From Aquicella lusitana (lineage in GTDB: Bacteria > Pseudomonadota > Gammaproteobacteria > DSM-16500): a stretch of 64,000 nucleotides of DNA. The notes below the pieces were generated by a model. That model worked only from the letters and a program-made list of their open reading frames with translations. It searched no databases and was not told the DNA's origin. This document shows, in pieces, positions 27,777 through 36,410 of this stretch. A program made the translations under genes and the position numbers. The DNA is taken from the NCBI RefSeq assembly GCF_902459475.1, contig NZ_LR699114.1, positions 744,001 through 808,000 of the forward strand, written 5' to 3'. Numbering within the stretch: position 1 is the stretch's first letter; the number at the start of each line of letters is the position of its first letter.

Positions 27777-28685
27777 TTATTCAGCGTCTTCGCTGGTCGT
27801 TTCGGTGTTATTGCTTTCTAGACCCGAAGAAGGTTCTGCACCCAGTTCAGCCCCTTCTTCCGTATTATCTTCTACGGTATTCATCTCTGCTTTTTCTGGT
27901 TGTTTTTTGGTACTCGCAGCTACCTGCGCGGGTTGTTGATCGTTGGTTGCAGAACCGGTCTCATGCGGAGCAGCGGACTGTTCCTGTCCGGCATTTGTCT
28001 GGGCGGCAGAATTACCGGCAAGGGGCGGATGGGAAACGGATTCAGCCGGGTTGGCGCTAGTAGAGGGTGGTGCAGCGACAACAGCCTGAGAAGACGGTGA
28101 GGGTAAAGCATTATTATCCGTTGCCTGATTTGCCACAGGGCTGACCGATGAAGCCGTTGCAGGAAGTGATTCTGTCACGGTTGGTGCATTAGTCGGTTTG
28201 TTAACAATGATGCGAACCGGGTTTTCGATAGCAGGAGGGGTGGCGGCTGGTTTCGATGATTTAGTATACCACCAGATTCCTGCGAGCCCCAGTATGGTAA
28301 AGATGACAAGATAAGTAAAAAGCTGGACAAAGTAGTTGCTGCTGGTAAGCGGCTCTGACAGTTCGGACAGGGCCGGTTTTATCGTAGGCACGCTTTCTGG
28401 TACGGTGACTTTGGGGATCATGGGCTCGATGGCTTTTGTGATCTCATACTCGGGGATCTGCAGCAATTTCCCGTAAGCGCGAATATAGCCGCGAATAAAG
28501 GTGGGTGGTATCTCAGCAGGATATTTGTCTTTCTCAAGCATGGTTATAATTTTTTCGCTCAAGCGTAATTGGGCTGCTGCATCCTTGCGTTCAAGTCCAA
28601 GTGCTTCACGAGCAGACTTCAAGCGGTTTCCAAAAGGAATAGGCTTATGTTCGGTCGTTTGCGTTTCTTGAGTTTCGTTTGTCAT
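27777..28685 (-). CDS. rodZ: RodZ-like cell-shape protein lacking the usual C-terminal domain
   Basis: 302 residues. The N-terminal helix-turn-helix of the RodZ type is clear (GNRLKSAREALGLERKDAAA, then IITMLEKDKYPAEIPPTFIR and GYIRAYGKLL). One membrane segment lies at about 121-142. RodZ normally binds MreB in the cytoplasm and ends in a periplasmic beta domain (DUF4115). Here the periplasmic part is only Pro/Ser/Thr/Ala-rich and then acidic low-complexity sequence, with no such domain visible. Position before hisS supports the identity. Confidence 0.88.
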   Translation of the reverse strand: MTNETQETQTTEHKPIPFGNRLKSAREALGLERKDAAAQLRLSEKIITMLEKDKYPAEIPPTFIRGYIRAYGKLLQIPEYEITKAIEPMIPKVTVPESVPTIKPALSELSEPLTSSNYFVQLFTYLVIFTILGLAGIWWYTKSSKPAATPPAIENPVRIIVNKPTNAPTVTESLPATASSVSPVANQATDNNALPSPSSQAVVAAPPSTSANPAESVSHPPLAGNSAAQTNAGQEQSAAPHETGSATNDQQPAQVAASTKKQPEKAEMNTVEDNTEEGAELGAEPSSGLESNNTETTSEDAE

Positions 28686-28776
28686 AGAACGTCACTGTCC
28701 TTGTTTGTTGAGAAAGATCTGTTATTAAAAATTTGTCCAATATTAAACCAGTCTGGTGTCTTTTCGATAGTGTTTA

Positions 28777-28815
28777 TTTATTTAACTGTATTATCCCAGT
28801 GAAGTCTGGATGACA
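28777..28815. repeat. Dispersed palindrome of the TTTATTTAACTGT family
   Basis: It reads TTTATTTAACTGTATTATCC and then CAGTGAAGTCTGGATGACAA. The first part recurs at 38391-38430 (TTTATTTAACTGTGTCATCC). It lies in the rodZ-rlmN gap, where pilF is found in many relatives. Confidence 0.5.
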
Positions 28816-28905
28816 AACGAGTTACACAGTTAGATAAACGCTTTCGCTTTTTCTGAGTAAAAGATACCCGTTAGACTGTTTAATATATACTAAATTGTAT
28901 GCCGT

Positions 28906-30042
28906 TCAGCTGGTTACGCCAATCATTTCTTTAGAAACCTTTGCTTTTCCGCGCAAATACCGCTCCTGCCTGCGAGTACGGTCTTTTACCTGGCCAACCA
29001 GCTGGCCGCAAGCGGCGTCAATGTCATCGCCCCGGGTGCGGCGGATGGTAGTGTTTATGCCTGCTTTCAGTAATATATCTCTGAAATGCAGAATGGTATC
29101 GTTGTCAGAGCGCTGATAGGGGGTATGAGGAAAAGGGTTAAAAGGAATCAGATTCATTTTAGCCCGCACGCCTTCGAGAATGCGAATAAGTTGTCTCGCA
29201 TGTTCAGGCTGGTCATTGACGCCTGCCAGCATGACATATTCCATGGTAATGGAGCGCCGGTTGTCATCCTTGAAGTATTCCCTGCAGACGGCCATTAATT
29301 CACGGAGTGGATATTTTTTATTGAGCGGTACCAGTTTATTGCGTAATTCATCATTCGGAGCATGCAGTGAAACGGCCAGCGCAACGTCGCTTACTGCGCG
29401 CAGCTGATGCATGGCAGGTACCACACCCGCTGTGCTTACCGTGACTCGCCGCTTGGAAAGCCCGTAGGCGAAATCGTCCAGCATAAGGTGAAGGGCAGGC
29501 ACGACATTATCAAAATTCAGCAGCGGTTCACCCATGCCCATCATGACCACATTGGTGACAGCATGGTCATGCACGCCATCGAGTTGTGAAAGCTTGCGAA
29601 CTGCAATCCACAACTGACTAATAATTTCGGCTGTGCTTAAATTGCGATTAAACCCTTGTTTGCCAGTAGAACAGAAATCGCAGTTGAGAATACAGCCTAC
29701 CTGTGAGGAAATACAAAGTGTGCCACGCGTTTTTTCCGGTATAAATACCGTTTCGATGCAGTTGCCGTCGCTTAACCTTAATAGCCATTTATAGGTACCG
29801 TCACTGGCTGCCTTTTCATAAATGACCTGGGGTACGCTGATTTCGGCTGTTTCAGCAAGCCGTTCGCGTAATACCTTGCTGATGTTTGTCATGGCGTGGA
29901 AATCCTGCACGCCATTAAAATGGATCCATTTTAAAATCTGATCTGCACGATAAGGTTTTTCACCCATGCTGACAAAAAAATCCTGCATGGCTTTGCGGTC
30001 AAGACCAAGTAAATTGATTTTAGCGGTGGGCGATATTTGCAT
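28906..30042 (-). CDS. rlmN: Dual-specificity 23S rRNA/tRNA adenine-C2 methyltransferase RlmN
   Basis: A 378-residue radical-SAM enzyme that methylates A2503 of 23S rRNA and A37 of some tRNAs. It has the CxxxCxxC cluster motif (CILNCDFC), [10 protein letters not shown], the YVMLAGVND segment and the C-terminal catalytic cysteine in [10 protein letters not shown]. Length is normal. It lies downstream of ndk, as in other gammaproteobacteria. Confidence 0.97.
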   Translation of the reverse strand: MQISPTAKINLLGLDRKAMQDFFVSMGEKPYRADQILKWIHFNGVQDFHAMTNISKVLRERLAETAEISVPQVIYEKAASDGTYKWLLRLSDGNCIETVFIPEKTRGTLCISSQVGCILNCDFCSTGKQGFNRNLSTAEIISQLWIAVRKLSQLDGVHDHAVTNVVMMGMGEPLLNFDNVVPALHLMLDDFAYGLSKRRVTVSTAGVVPAMHQLRAVSDVALAVSLHAPNDELRNKLVPLNKKYPLRELMAVCREYFKDDNRRSITMEYVMLAGVNDQPEHARQLIRILEGVRAKMNLIPFNPFPHTPYQRSDNDTILHFRDILLKAGINTTIRRTRGDDIDAACGQLVGQVKDRTRRQERYLRGKAKVSKEMIGVTS

Positions 30043-30056
30043 GGCTTTTCTCGTTT

Positions 30057-30086
30057 CAGGCCCCGCATGAACGGAGCCTGTTTTTT
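30057..30086 (+). terminator. Hairpin with T-run between ndk and rlmN (plus-strand orientation)
   Basis: CAGGCCCCG pairs with CGGAGCCTG (one mismatch) around CATGAA, followed by TTTTTT on the plus strand. Both neighbours run on the minus strand, so for them the stem is preceded by A's rather than followed by T's. It may stop antisense transcription or act as a processing hairpin. The shape is clear, the role is not. Confidence 0.4.
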
Positions 30087-30091
30087 AATCT

Positions 30092-30538
30092 TTAAGCAAG
30101 TTCGCTTTCTGGTACATGCGCAAAGATTTCTTCCGGTTTAAAGAAAAAGGCGATTTCCTGTTTTGCAGTGTCCGCTGCATCAGAACCATGAACAGCATTA
30201 TGGTCGATGGATTCGGCAAAGTCGGCGCGAATGGTACCGGGGGCTGCGTCTTTGGGATTGGTCGCACCCATGATTTGCCTGTTCAATGCAATGGCGTTTT
30301 CTCCTTCCAGCACCTGAACCAGAACCGGGCCTGAGCTCATGAAATTGACTAGCGCAGCGAAAAAAGGACGTTCTTTATGTACGGCGTAGAATTGCTCAGC
30401 TTGTGTTTTGGAAAGGTGCATCATTTTCGCGGCAGCAATGCGTAACCCGCCTTTTTCGAAACGGCTAATGATTTCGCCGATCAAATTTTTTGCAACCGCA
30501 TCGGGCTTAATGATGGATAATGTTCTTTCATTTGGCAT
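30092..30538 (-). CDS. ndk: Nucleoside diphosphate kinase
   Basis: A 148-residue enzyme that equilibrates NTP pools. It begins [20 protein letters not shown] and has the [17 protein letters not shown] segment and the active-site histidine motif [20 protein letters not shown]. The C-terminal tail ([15 protein letters not shown]) is slightly longer than the core family. It precedes rlmN in the canonical arrangement. Confidence 0.98.
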   Translation of the reverse strand: MPNERTLSIIKPDAVAKNLIGEIISRFEKGGLRIAAAKMMHLSKTQAEQFYAVHKERPFFAALVNFMSSGPVLVQVLEGENAIALNRQIMGATNPKDAAPGTIRADFAESIDHNAVHGSDAADTAKQEIAFFFKPEEIFAHVPESELA

Positions 30539-30676
30539 GATTATTTCCTCGAAAATAGTTAACTAAATTCATTATGGACTTATTTTAACGGTGTCATTCC
30601 CCCCAGGGGCGAGGGAGGACAAATAGCGTGACATTCCACCTTTAGGTGTGCAAACACTGTCCATTCCGGCGCGGAA

Positions 30677-31996
30677 TTATACCGAATTTTTTATCTTTTT
30701 GCCCCAATATTGTGCTTTATTTAACAATTCTTTTTCATTTAAAGTCAGTAACTCGCGATTTTTCAGGAGCTGTTTACCCGCCACCCAGACATGGGCGACC
30801 TGATAACGCGAGCTTGCATAGACAATTTGCGAAATGGGGTGATAAAGAGGGAGTGTTTCAATCTGCTCCAGATCAATGGCGATCAAGTCGGCTGCTTTGC
30901 CTGGGGCCAATGAGCCGGTAAGGTGGTCAATACCCAAGGCTTTTGCACCGTTAAGGGTGGCCATTTTGATTACCTTTTCTGCTGAAACCGCCTTGGGGTC
31001 ATTTGCGACCGTCTTGCCAAGCAAGGCCGCGGTTCGCATTTCGCTAAACATATCAAGGTCATTATTGCTGGCGGCACCATCCGTACCCAGTGCGACATTG
31101 ATACCGAGGCGCGTCAGTTTTTCCACGGGACAGCCGCCGCAGACGAGCTTCATGTTCGATTCAGGGCAGTGCACGATGCTGGGCTTGGTCTTTTGGAGGA
31201 TATCAAAGTCGTTGTCATTAACTTGCGTCATGTGAATAGCGATAAGATCAGGCGAAGCCATGCCAATTTCCTGTAGGCGTTCGAGCGGACGCTTGTGGTA
31301 TTTTTCCAGGGATTGCTGAATTTCTGCTGGTGCTTCCTGTAAATGAATATTGATTTTCAACCGGTGCGTATCAGCAATTTCTTTTGCTTTTATCAGATGC
31401 TCAGTAGAAACAGTATAAGTGGAATGGGGCGCAAGCGTGGGCGTGATGCGTTTTTTATCTTTATACTGATGATAAAATTCCAGCGCTTTTGCGAAGTATT
31501 CTTCGGGCGTTTTTGCCCAGGCGGTGGGAACATCGATAATGGTCATACCGATATGAGCGCGTAGACCCGATAAATCAGCCGCTTCCGCTGTGGCGCCCAT
31601 AAAAAAATACATGTCATTAAAGCAGGTGATACCGCCGCGAATCATTTCACCCATCGCGAGCAGGGAGGCATCATACACGAGTTCCTGGCTAACCCATTTG
31701 CTTTCCGATGGCCAGATATAATGATTCAGCCAATCCATTAAATCCAGATCATCCGCAAGACCACGAAATGCATTCATAGCGAGATGCGTGTGGCTATTAA
31801 TCAAGCCGGGCATAACCGCATGGGAGGAGTAATGATGCACGGAGGTTGCCTGATATTTTCTTTCCGCGTCTTTGCTCGGTAAAATTGCTAGGATTTTGTC
31901 ATCCCGGATGGCTAAGGCATGATTTTCCAAAAGCGCTTGTGCTTCTTCGCAAGTGATGATCCATTTGGCATGAATGAGATGATCAATTTTTTCCAT
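30677..31996 (-). CDS. mtaD: TRZ/ATZ-family amidohydrolase (MTA/S-adenosylhomocysteine deaminase-like)
   Basis: A 439-residue metal-dependent deaminase. Metal ligands are visible in INSHTHLAMNAFRGL (HxH), the later APHSTYTVS histidine, IHLQEAP, and LGTDGAASNNDLDMF (Asp). A C-terminal beta part (LTGSLAPGKAADLIAIDLEQ) completes the amidohydrolase fold. Members deaminate 5-methylthioadenosine or S-adenosylhomocysteine; others act on guanine or triazines, so the substrate is probable, not certain. The gap to ndk holds no gene. Confidence 0.85.
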   Translation of the reverse strand: MEKIDHLIHAKWIITCEEAQALLENHALAIRDDKILAILPSKDAERKYQATSVHHYSSHAVMPGLINSHTHLAMNAFRGLADDLDLMDWLNHYIWPSESKWVSQELVYDASLLAMGEMIRGGITCFNDMYFFMGATAEAADLSGLRAHIGMTIIDVPTAWAKTPEEYFAKALEFYHQYKDKKRITPTLAPHSTYTVSTEHLIKAKEIADTHRLKINIHLQEAPAEIQQSLEKYHKRPLERLQEIGMASPDLIAIHMTQVNDNDFDILQKTKPSIVHCPESNMKLVCGGCPVEKLTRLGINVALGTDGAASNNDLDMFSEMRTAALLGKTVANDPKAVSAEKVIKMATLNGAKALGIDHLTGSLAPGKAADLIAIDLEQIETLPLYHPISQIVYASSRYQVAHVWVAGKQLLKNRELLTLNEKELLNKAQYWGKKIKNSV

Positions 31997-32039
31997 GGTT
32001 GGGCCCGCCTTAAAGAAATCGGCTTTAAGCTTTAATCAG

Positions 32040-32129
32040 CGGAGAGGGAGGGATTCGAACCCTCGTGGGAGTATAAACTCCCCATCCGATTTCGAGTCGG
32101 CGCCGTTATGACCGCTTCGGTACCTCTCC
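32040..32129 (-). tRNA. tRNA-Ser (anticodon CGA)
   Basis: The minus strand gives acceptor GGAGAGG/CCTCTCC, anticodon loop CTCGAAA (anticodon CGA, codon UCG), a long variable arm (GGGGAGTTTATACTCCC) and T-arm GAGGG-TTCGAAT-CCCTC. The discriminator G is typical of serine tRNAs. CCA is not encoded. It follows the 32178-33044 gene on the same strand. Confidence 0.95.
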
Positions 32130-32177
32130 AATAAGGTAGCTTGAATTATACTGACTCTGACTTTTCTTTCTAGTCTT

Positions 32178-33044
32178 TCAACTCTTAAATGAATTATATA
32201 CTTGAGCAGGCACATGTTGAGGGGCTGGATCCTCACGGCGAAGATTGGATACAGGGAACTGGAAATACTGAATACCCTGTGTAGGCACAGAAGATTGCGG
32301 AGGAGAATGCGATATTTCCCTTCTGGTTGGCGGCTTGGAAGTGGCGGCTTGTTGCACTGGGAAGAACTGCAGGGCGCTTGGATTTTGAGTCTCCTGCGTC
32401 GGCTGCTTGTCGGCCACGTGCAAAACCCTTGGAGAAGGTGAAAGATTTTTAACAGGTTCTTGTTGCCGTTTCAGGTTCTGGTTTTCGCTGGGCTGTCTAC
32501 CAGGTTGCGATAGAGTACTAGGGTGGGGCATTGTGGGCGCAAAGATTTTAGGCGTGCATAAATCAAGAACTTGCACCTCTCTAGCAAGCGCGTTGAAATA
32601 GATGACGATTTCATTGATTTTTCTTTCCAAAGTATTTATGTCCTGCTGTTTTGTATGAAGTGTCTTCAGCAAGAGGTTGACGGTGTCCTTGGTTTGCGAA
32701 AGATTGTTCTCCAGTTGTATTCTTGCCTCTTTTTCCTCTTCCAGATTGGCTCGCAATTTCCCTACCTCAGATTTTAAACTTTTAATATTTTCCATGAGAT
32801 CTTCTTCATCTGGATCTCCATGTAAATTGGGCGCCTTTCTTTTTTTGTTATTTGGATTGGCCGTGTTTACAACAGCTACAGGCGTTTCTTGAGACAGCTG
32901 AAGTTGATTCGTGTACAAGTTGTTTGGCGGTAATGGCTGGGGCATAGACTGAATAACGTCAGGCGTGAAAACACTTTCAATCCACGCGGTAACGTCAGCC
33001 TCTGAATTGTTATCTTGGTTATCTATCTCATGACCTGAAAACAT
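32178..33044 (-). CDS. Coiled-coil protein with a nuclear-localisation-like patch
   Basis: 288 residues, no recognised family. A polar N-terminus is followed by the basic patch NNKKRKAP (65-72), a strong heptad coiled coil at about 82-160 (ENIKSLKSEVGKLRANLEEE, ARIQLENNLSQ) and a long Pro/Gln/Ser-rich disordered tail. A basic stretch just before a coiled coil recalls bZIP proteins, but the basic region is much shorter. GAGGAG before the ATG gives a good start. It lies between the BamC-like gene and tRNA-Ser. KKRK fits a monopartite nuclear import signal, so a host-directed role is possible. Confidence 0.65.
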   Translation of the reverse strand: MFSGHEIDNQDNNSEADVTAWIESVFTPDVIQSMPQPLPPNNLYTNQLQLSQETPVAVVNTANPNNKKRKAPNLHGDPDEEDLMENIKSLKSEVGKLRANLEEEKEARIQLENNLSQTKDTVNLLLKTLHTKQQDINTLERKINEIVIYFNALAREVQVLDLCTPKIFAPTMPHPSTLSQPGRQPSENQNLKRQQEPVKNLSPSPRVLHVADKQPTQETQNPSALQFFPVQQAATSKPPTRREISHSPPQSSVPTQGIQYFQFPVSNLRREDPAPQHVPAQVYNSFKS

Positions 33045-33063
33045 AAAAAACTCCTCGTTTTTA

Positions 33064-33082
33064 ATTATAAGAAGAAGTTAAG
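33064..33082 (-). promoter_or_regulatory. Candidate -10 box and 11-bp-spaced TTAA repeat before the 33044 gene
   Basis: The minus strand reads CTTAACTTCTTCTTATAATT. TATAAT is a perfect -10 box about 20 bp before the start codon. CTTAA and CTTAT are 11 bp apart, resembling the direct-repeat pattern (cTTAA-N2-TT-N2-cTTAA) reported for PmrA in Coxiella. The overlap with the -10 box is not the usual arrangement, so this is tentative. Confidence 0.3.
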
Positions 33083-33105
33083 AATGAATGAGCTGTATCT
33101 GCGCG

Positions 33106-33351
33106 TTACAGACCCGGTGGCTCAATGCTCACTGTTTTAGCGCTCTCAGGATAATTTCGATCCGGGATTGGATAACGATTCTGGAACGCATCCGATGAAA
33201 TACCCGGCGGCATTTTGAGCGGAGGAATGCTTCTGGCAGATAAATAGTGTTTGTCACGGTATTGAATAAAAGAAGGCTTAGGAATAGAAGAACAGCCGAT
33301 CAGAAAAATAGGCAATAACAATAGTATGAAAAGACGTCCGAGCAAGCTCAT
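33106..33351 (-). CDS. Very short BamC-like lipoprotein
   Basis: An 81-residue lipoprotein. The signal peptide ends in lipobox LIGC (Cys20). The mature part (YLSARSIPPLKMPPGISSDA, then YPIPDRNYP) resembles the unstructured N-terminal segment of BamC, the part that lies along BamD. The two helix-grip domains of normal BamC (about 340 residues) are absent. It begins 3 bp after dapA, and dapA-bamC adjacency is conserved in gammaproteobacteria. Both sequence and position support a reduced BamC; a different small lipoprotein cannot be excluded. Confidence 0.7.
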   Translation of the reverse strand: MSLLGRLFILLLLPIFLIGCSSIPKPSFIQYRDKHYLSARSIPPLKMPPGISSDAFQNRYPIPDRNYPESAKTVSIEPPGL

Positions 33352-33354
33352 ATT

Positions 33355-34230
33355 TTATTTTACTCCTGCATTTTGCATGGCCTCTTTTACCTCGTGGTGG
33401 TACTTGCTGTCCAGTGGTAATAAAGGTAGGCGTATGCCTAAGGAAATTTTACCCATGGCATGAAGAGCCCATTTGGCGGGAATAGGGTTAGATTCAAGAA
33501 ACAGGCGTGTATGTAGCAGCATGAGTTCTGCATTAATTTTTTCTGCCAGCATGCGATTGCCATTCAATGCGGCTTGACACATTTCGTGCATTTTTAAGGG
33601 CGCAATATTGGCAGTCACAGAGATGACGCCACGGGCTCCCTGCTGCATCAAGTCTAACGCTGTTGCGTCATCGCCACTGTAAACTGCAAATGTTTTATCA
33701 CAGCGGGAGAGAATTTCCTTCGTTCTTTCCACTTTGCCAGTGGCTTCCTTGATGCCAATAATATTTTTAATTTTTGAAAGCCGCTCAACGGTTTCCGGCA
33801 GCATGTCACAGGAGGTCCGTCCGGGGACATTATATAAAATGACAGGGAGCGCGATTTTTTCAGCGATGGTTTTATAATGCTGATATAAACCATTTTGGGT
33901 CGGCTTATTATAATAAGGTGTTACAATCAGGCAGGCATCTGCGCCAGCCCGTTTGGCATTTTCAGAAAGAGTCAGGGTAGTTTGTGTCGCATTAGTACCG
34001 GTTCCGGCAATGACGGGAATACGTTTGGCTACTTGTTTCACGACGCGCGCGATCAGGTCAGATTGTTCATCATGGTTTAGCGTTGCGGATTCTCCAGTCG
34101 TGCCTGCGACAATAATGGCGTCAGTTTTGGATTCAATATGCCATTCCACCAGGTCTTCCAGTGCTTTTTTGTCGATGCTTCCATCGTCATGCATGGGTGT
34201 TACTAATGCGACCATACTTCCTTTGAACAT
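33355..34230 (-). CDS. dapA: 4-hydroxy-tetrahydrodipicolinate synthase (DapA)
   Basis: A 291-residue TIM-barrel aldolase that condenses pyruvate and aspartate semialdehyde in lysine/diaminopimelate synthesis. The start at 34230 (MFKGSMVALVTPM) follows AAGGGGG at 7 bases; the frame is open to 34257 but those residues are not typical. Visible are GTTGESATL, YYNKPTQNGLYQHY, LYNVPGRT with the catalytic Tyr, and GIKEATG with the Schiff-base Lys. Followed by the BamC-like gene. Confidence 0.97.
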   Translation of the reverse strand: MFKGSMVALVTPMHDDGSIDKKALEDLVEWHIESKTDAIIVAGTTGESATLNHDEQSDLIARVVKQVAKRIPVIAGTGTNATQTTLTLSENAKRAGADACLIVTPYYNKPTQNGLYQHYKTIAEKIALPVILYNVPGRTSCDMLPETVERLSKIKNIIGIKEATGKVERTKEILSRCDKTFAVYSGDDATALDLMQQGARGVISVTANIAPLKMHEMCQAALNGNRMLAEKINAELMLLHTRLFLESNPIPAKWALHAMGKISLGIRLPLLPLDSKYHHEVKEAMQNAGVK

Positions 34231-34448
34231 GATAGCCCCCTTGATTTGAACAGACATTTTCGCAGGTTAATACGCTTTTTCAACTGATACAGGCGGTTCG
34301 AGTCGCTTTTTTTGAGACAATACAGCGCCCTGAAAAGTTGGAGGAATTGTGTAAACTTATATTCCATAGGTGCTGATTTGTCTATAATTTTTTGCTATCT
34401 CTGCGTATAATTTAACCCCTTTTTTGAGATTTGGCAGGTCAGACAAGC

Positions 34449-35975
34449 ATGATGAAACAATCTAGCATGGCAGAGTTTTTATGGGGTCATCGCGGCAGAT
34501 TCAGCTATTTACTCATCGCAGCTCTACTTTTGCTTTTCACCCTTTTGGGCGCACGAGAATTATGGACGCAGGAACATCGCTGGGCAGACATCGTTTTTGG
34601 GATGTTTTATAGAAATGATTTTCTGCATCCTTACCTGGGCAAGCTGCGTTACTATGATAAACCTTTGCTCTCCTATTGGTTCATCGCTGCTGTTGCCAAG
34701 CTGACGGGTGCACTGACTACCTGGGAGCTGCGTTTGCCTTCTGCGCTTGCCGGATTACTGGCGCTCTGGGCAGTCTATCGTCTGGGAGCCAAACTCAGAG
34801 ACAGACAGTTAGGATTACTGGCCGGCTGGTTGCTGCTGACGACATTTTATTTTGTATTTTGGGCCCGCACCAGCAGCGCCGACATGCTGAACCTCACTGG
34901 CTCTGTTTGCGCAGTCGCCTGGTATTTCGAGAAGCGGGAAAACGCGGGCTTTTTTGCCTATTTTATTTTCTTTACGATTGTTGCGTTAACGGCTTTATGC
35001 AAAGGACTGGTGGGCATGATTGTCCCGTCGATTGCTGTTTTGGTGGATATGTGCATGCAAAAATCCTGGAAGCAGCATTTGCGTCCGCCTCTTTTTATCG
35101 CGTTGATTCCAGCCATGATGATTTATTTATTTCCATTCTGGGCATCCAGTTATTTTGGCGGCGAATCTTACGGACAAAATGGATTGTATCTGGTTTACCG
35201 CGAAAACATATTGCGATATTTCCAGCCTTTTGATCACAAGGGGCCGATTTATACCTATTTTCTCTACCTCCCCATTTATTTGCTACCATGGACCCTTTTC
35301 TTCATCCCCGCTTTGTTTACGTTGAAATCACGCTGGAAAACGATGTCAAATTCTTCCCGCTGGATCGCGTGGACACTGTTGCTGCTATTTTTATTTTTTA
35401 CATTGAGCGGTTCACGCCGCAGTTATTATATATTGCCCATTGTACCCTTTGCTGTTCTCTTCACAGCTGATTGGCTATTATCAGACGCAGCCAATGCAGT
35501 AAAGCGGCGGTTATGGTCAGCGGGCTGGATAGTTACCGTGTTTCTTTTGCTGTTTTTAACACTAGACATACTGCAAACAGGCTATTATCTGGTGTTTGGT
35601 CCAGACAGGTTTGCAACTGCGCTGAAGGAAGAAGCCGGCAAAATCAAACCATGGGATAGCTGGCGCATCGTCTCGTTAGATGCCGAAGCCAAATTAAGTT
35701 TTTATTTACAATTGCCGCCTGATTACACCGCCTATGGCATAAAAGGCGACAGAAAAAAACAAGCCGCAGAGGCGCTTGAAAAAGCCTGGCCTATCATAAA
35801 AAGCAAACCGGAAAATACGATTTTTATTACGCGAAAAGTATATGCACCAGCGTTACAGTCAATCCTTGCCGGCTATCGCATGGTAGAAGTGTCTTACCCA
35901 TTCCAGGCTACTTTTTTAAAAGAAGATGACATAAATGCACCGGTTGCATTTATGCCTGATAATCCGTTGGTGTGA
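34449..35975 (+). CDS. ArnT-like family GT83 glycosyltransferase (PMT superfamily)
   Basis: About 508 residues with roughly 11 membrane segments. The first periplasmic loop (GARELWTQEHRWADIVFGMF, then LGKLRYYDKPLLSYWF) carries the acidic Asp/Glu residues and the YxKPPL-like motif of undecaprenyl-phosphate-dependent enzymes such as ArnT. These transfer a lipid-linked sugar to lipid A or to protein in the periplasm. Donor and acceptor are unknown. The frame is open to a TTG at 34431; ATGs at 34449 and 34452 are likelier starts. Divergent from dapA. Confidence 0.82.
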   Translation: MMKQSSMAEFLWGHRGRFSYLLIAALLLLFTLLGARELWTQEHRWADIVFGMFYRNDFLHPYLGKLRYYDKPLLSYWFIAAVAKLTGALTTWELRLPSALAGLLALWAVYRLGAKLRDRQLGLLAGWLLLTTFYFVFWARTSSADMLNLTGSVCAVAWYFEKRENAGFFAYFIFFTIVALTALCKGLVGMIVPSIAVLVDMCMQKSWKQHLRPPLFIALIPAMMIYLFPFWASSYFGGESYGQNGLYLVYRENILRYFQPFDHKGPIYTYFLYLPIYLLPWTLFFIPALFTLKSRWKTMSNSSRWIAWTLLLLFLFFTLSGSRRSYYILPIVPFAVLFTADWLLSDAANAVKRRLWSAGWIVTVFLLLFLTLDILQTGYYLVFGPDRFATALKEEAGKIKPWDSWRIVSLDAEAKLSFYLQLPPDYTAYGIKGDRKKQAAEALEKAWPIIKSKPENTIFITRKVYAPALQSILAGYRMVEVSYPFQATFLKEDDINAPVAFMPDNPLV

Positions 35976-36032
35976 TGAAATCACAAAAAGCAATTTTACT
36001 TTTTTGCGACTTGTTTTGTTTAAGGAAAAGAA

Positions 36033-36062
36033 TTTACTATTCAATAAAACTTATACTATGAT
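36033..36062 (+). promoter_or_regulatory. Possible promoter for the 36113 gene
   Basis: TTTACT (36033-36038), an 18-bp spacer, then TATGAT (36057-36062). Both boxes are imperfect. Placed about 50 bp before the start codon at 36113. Confidence 0.3.
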
Positions 36063-36112
36063 ATACCCTCGTATTTTGCATTAATTGGACATAATGAAGA
36101 AGGAAGTTGAGC

Positions 36113-36379
36113 ATGACTGAAAATTTGCTGCAAAAGTTAGAAGAAAAAATGATGACACTGCTTTCCGAAGTGGAAGATTTACGTAATGAAGTTCAACGTT
36201 TGAATCAGGAAAATTCCTCGTTGAAAATGGAAAAGGAAAATCATACCAAAAAAGTTCAGGATTTAATTTCCTTGCTCGACGCTATTAATGTCGTGGAAAA
36301 TACCGCTTCCCATTTAAATCATAATATGACAACCGTAAAACCGGTTTTACTTCAGGATATTCAGGAAAGAGCTTTCTAA
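36113..36379 (+). CDS. Small coiled-coil protein, ZapB/TIGR02449-like
   Basis: An 88-residue protein that is coiled coil over about residues 3-60 (MTENLLQKLEEKMMTLLSEV, then EDLRNEVQRLNQENSSLKME). It resembles ZapB and the TIGR02449 family of small cell-division coiled coils. The start is ATG 36113 with AAGGA about 9 bases upstream; an in-frame TTG at 36107 is less likely. ZapA, the usual partner next to TIGR02449 genes, is not in the window beside it. Coiled-coil similarity is weak evidence, so the division role is tentative. Confidence 0.6.
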   Translation: MTENLLQKLEEKMMTLLSEVEDLRNEVQRLNQENSSLKMEKENHTKKVQDLISLLDAINVVENTASHLNHNMTTVKPVLLQDIQERAF

Positions 36380-36410
36380 CTTTTTTGTTGGCAAAGGGAG
36401 TCCCTATCAC

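Noticed and set aside
32036-32236. 66-codon minus-strand open frame
   Set aside because: It is largely the translated tRNA-Ser gene and its flank.
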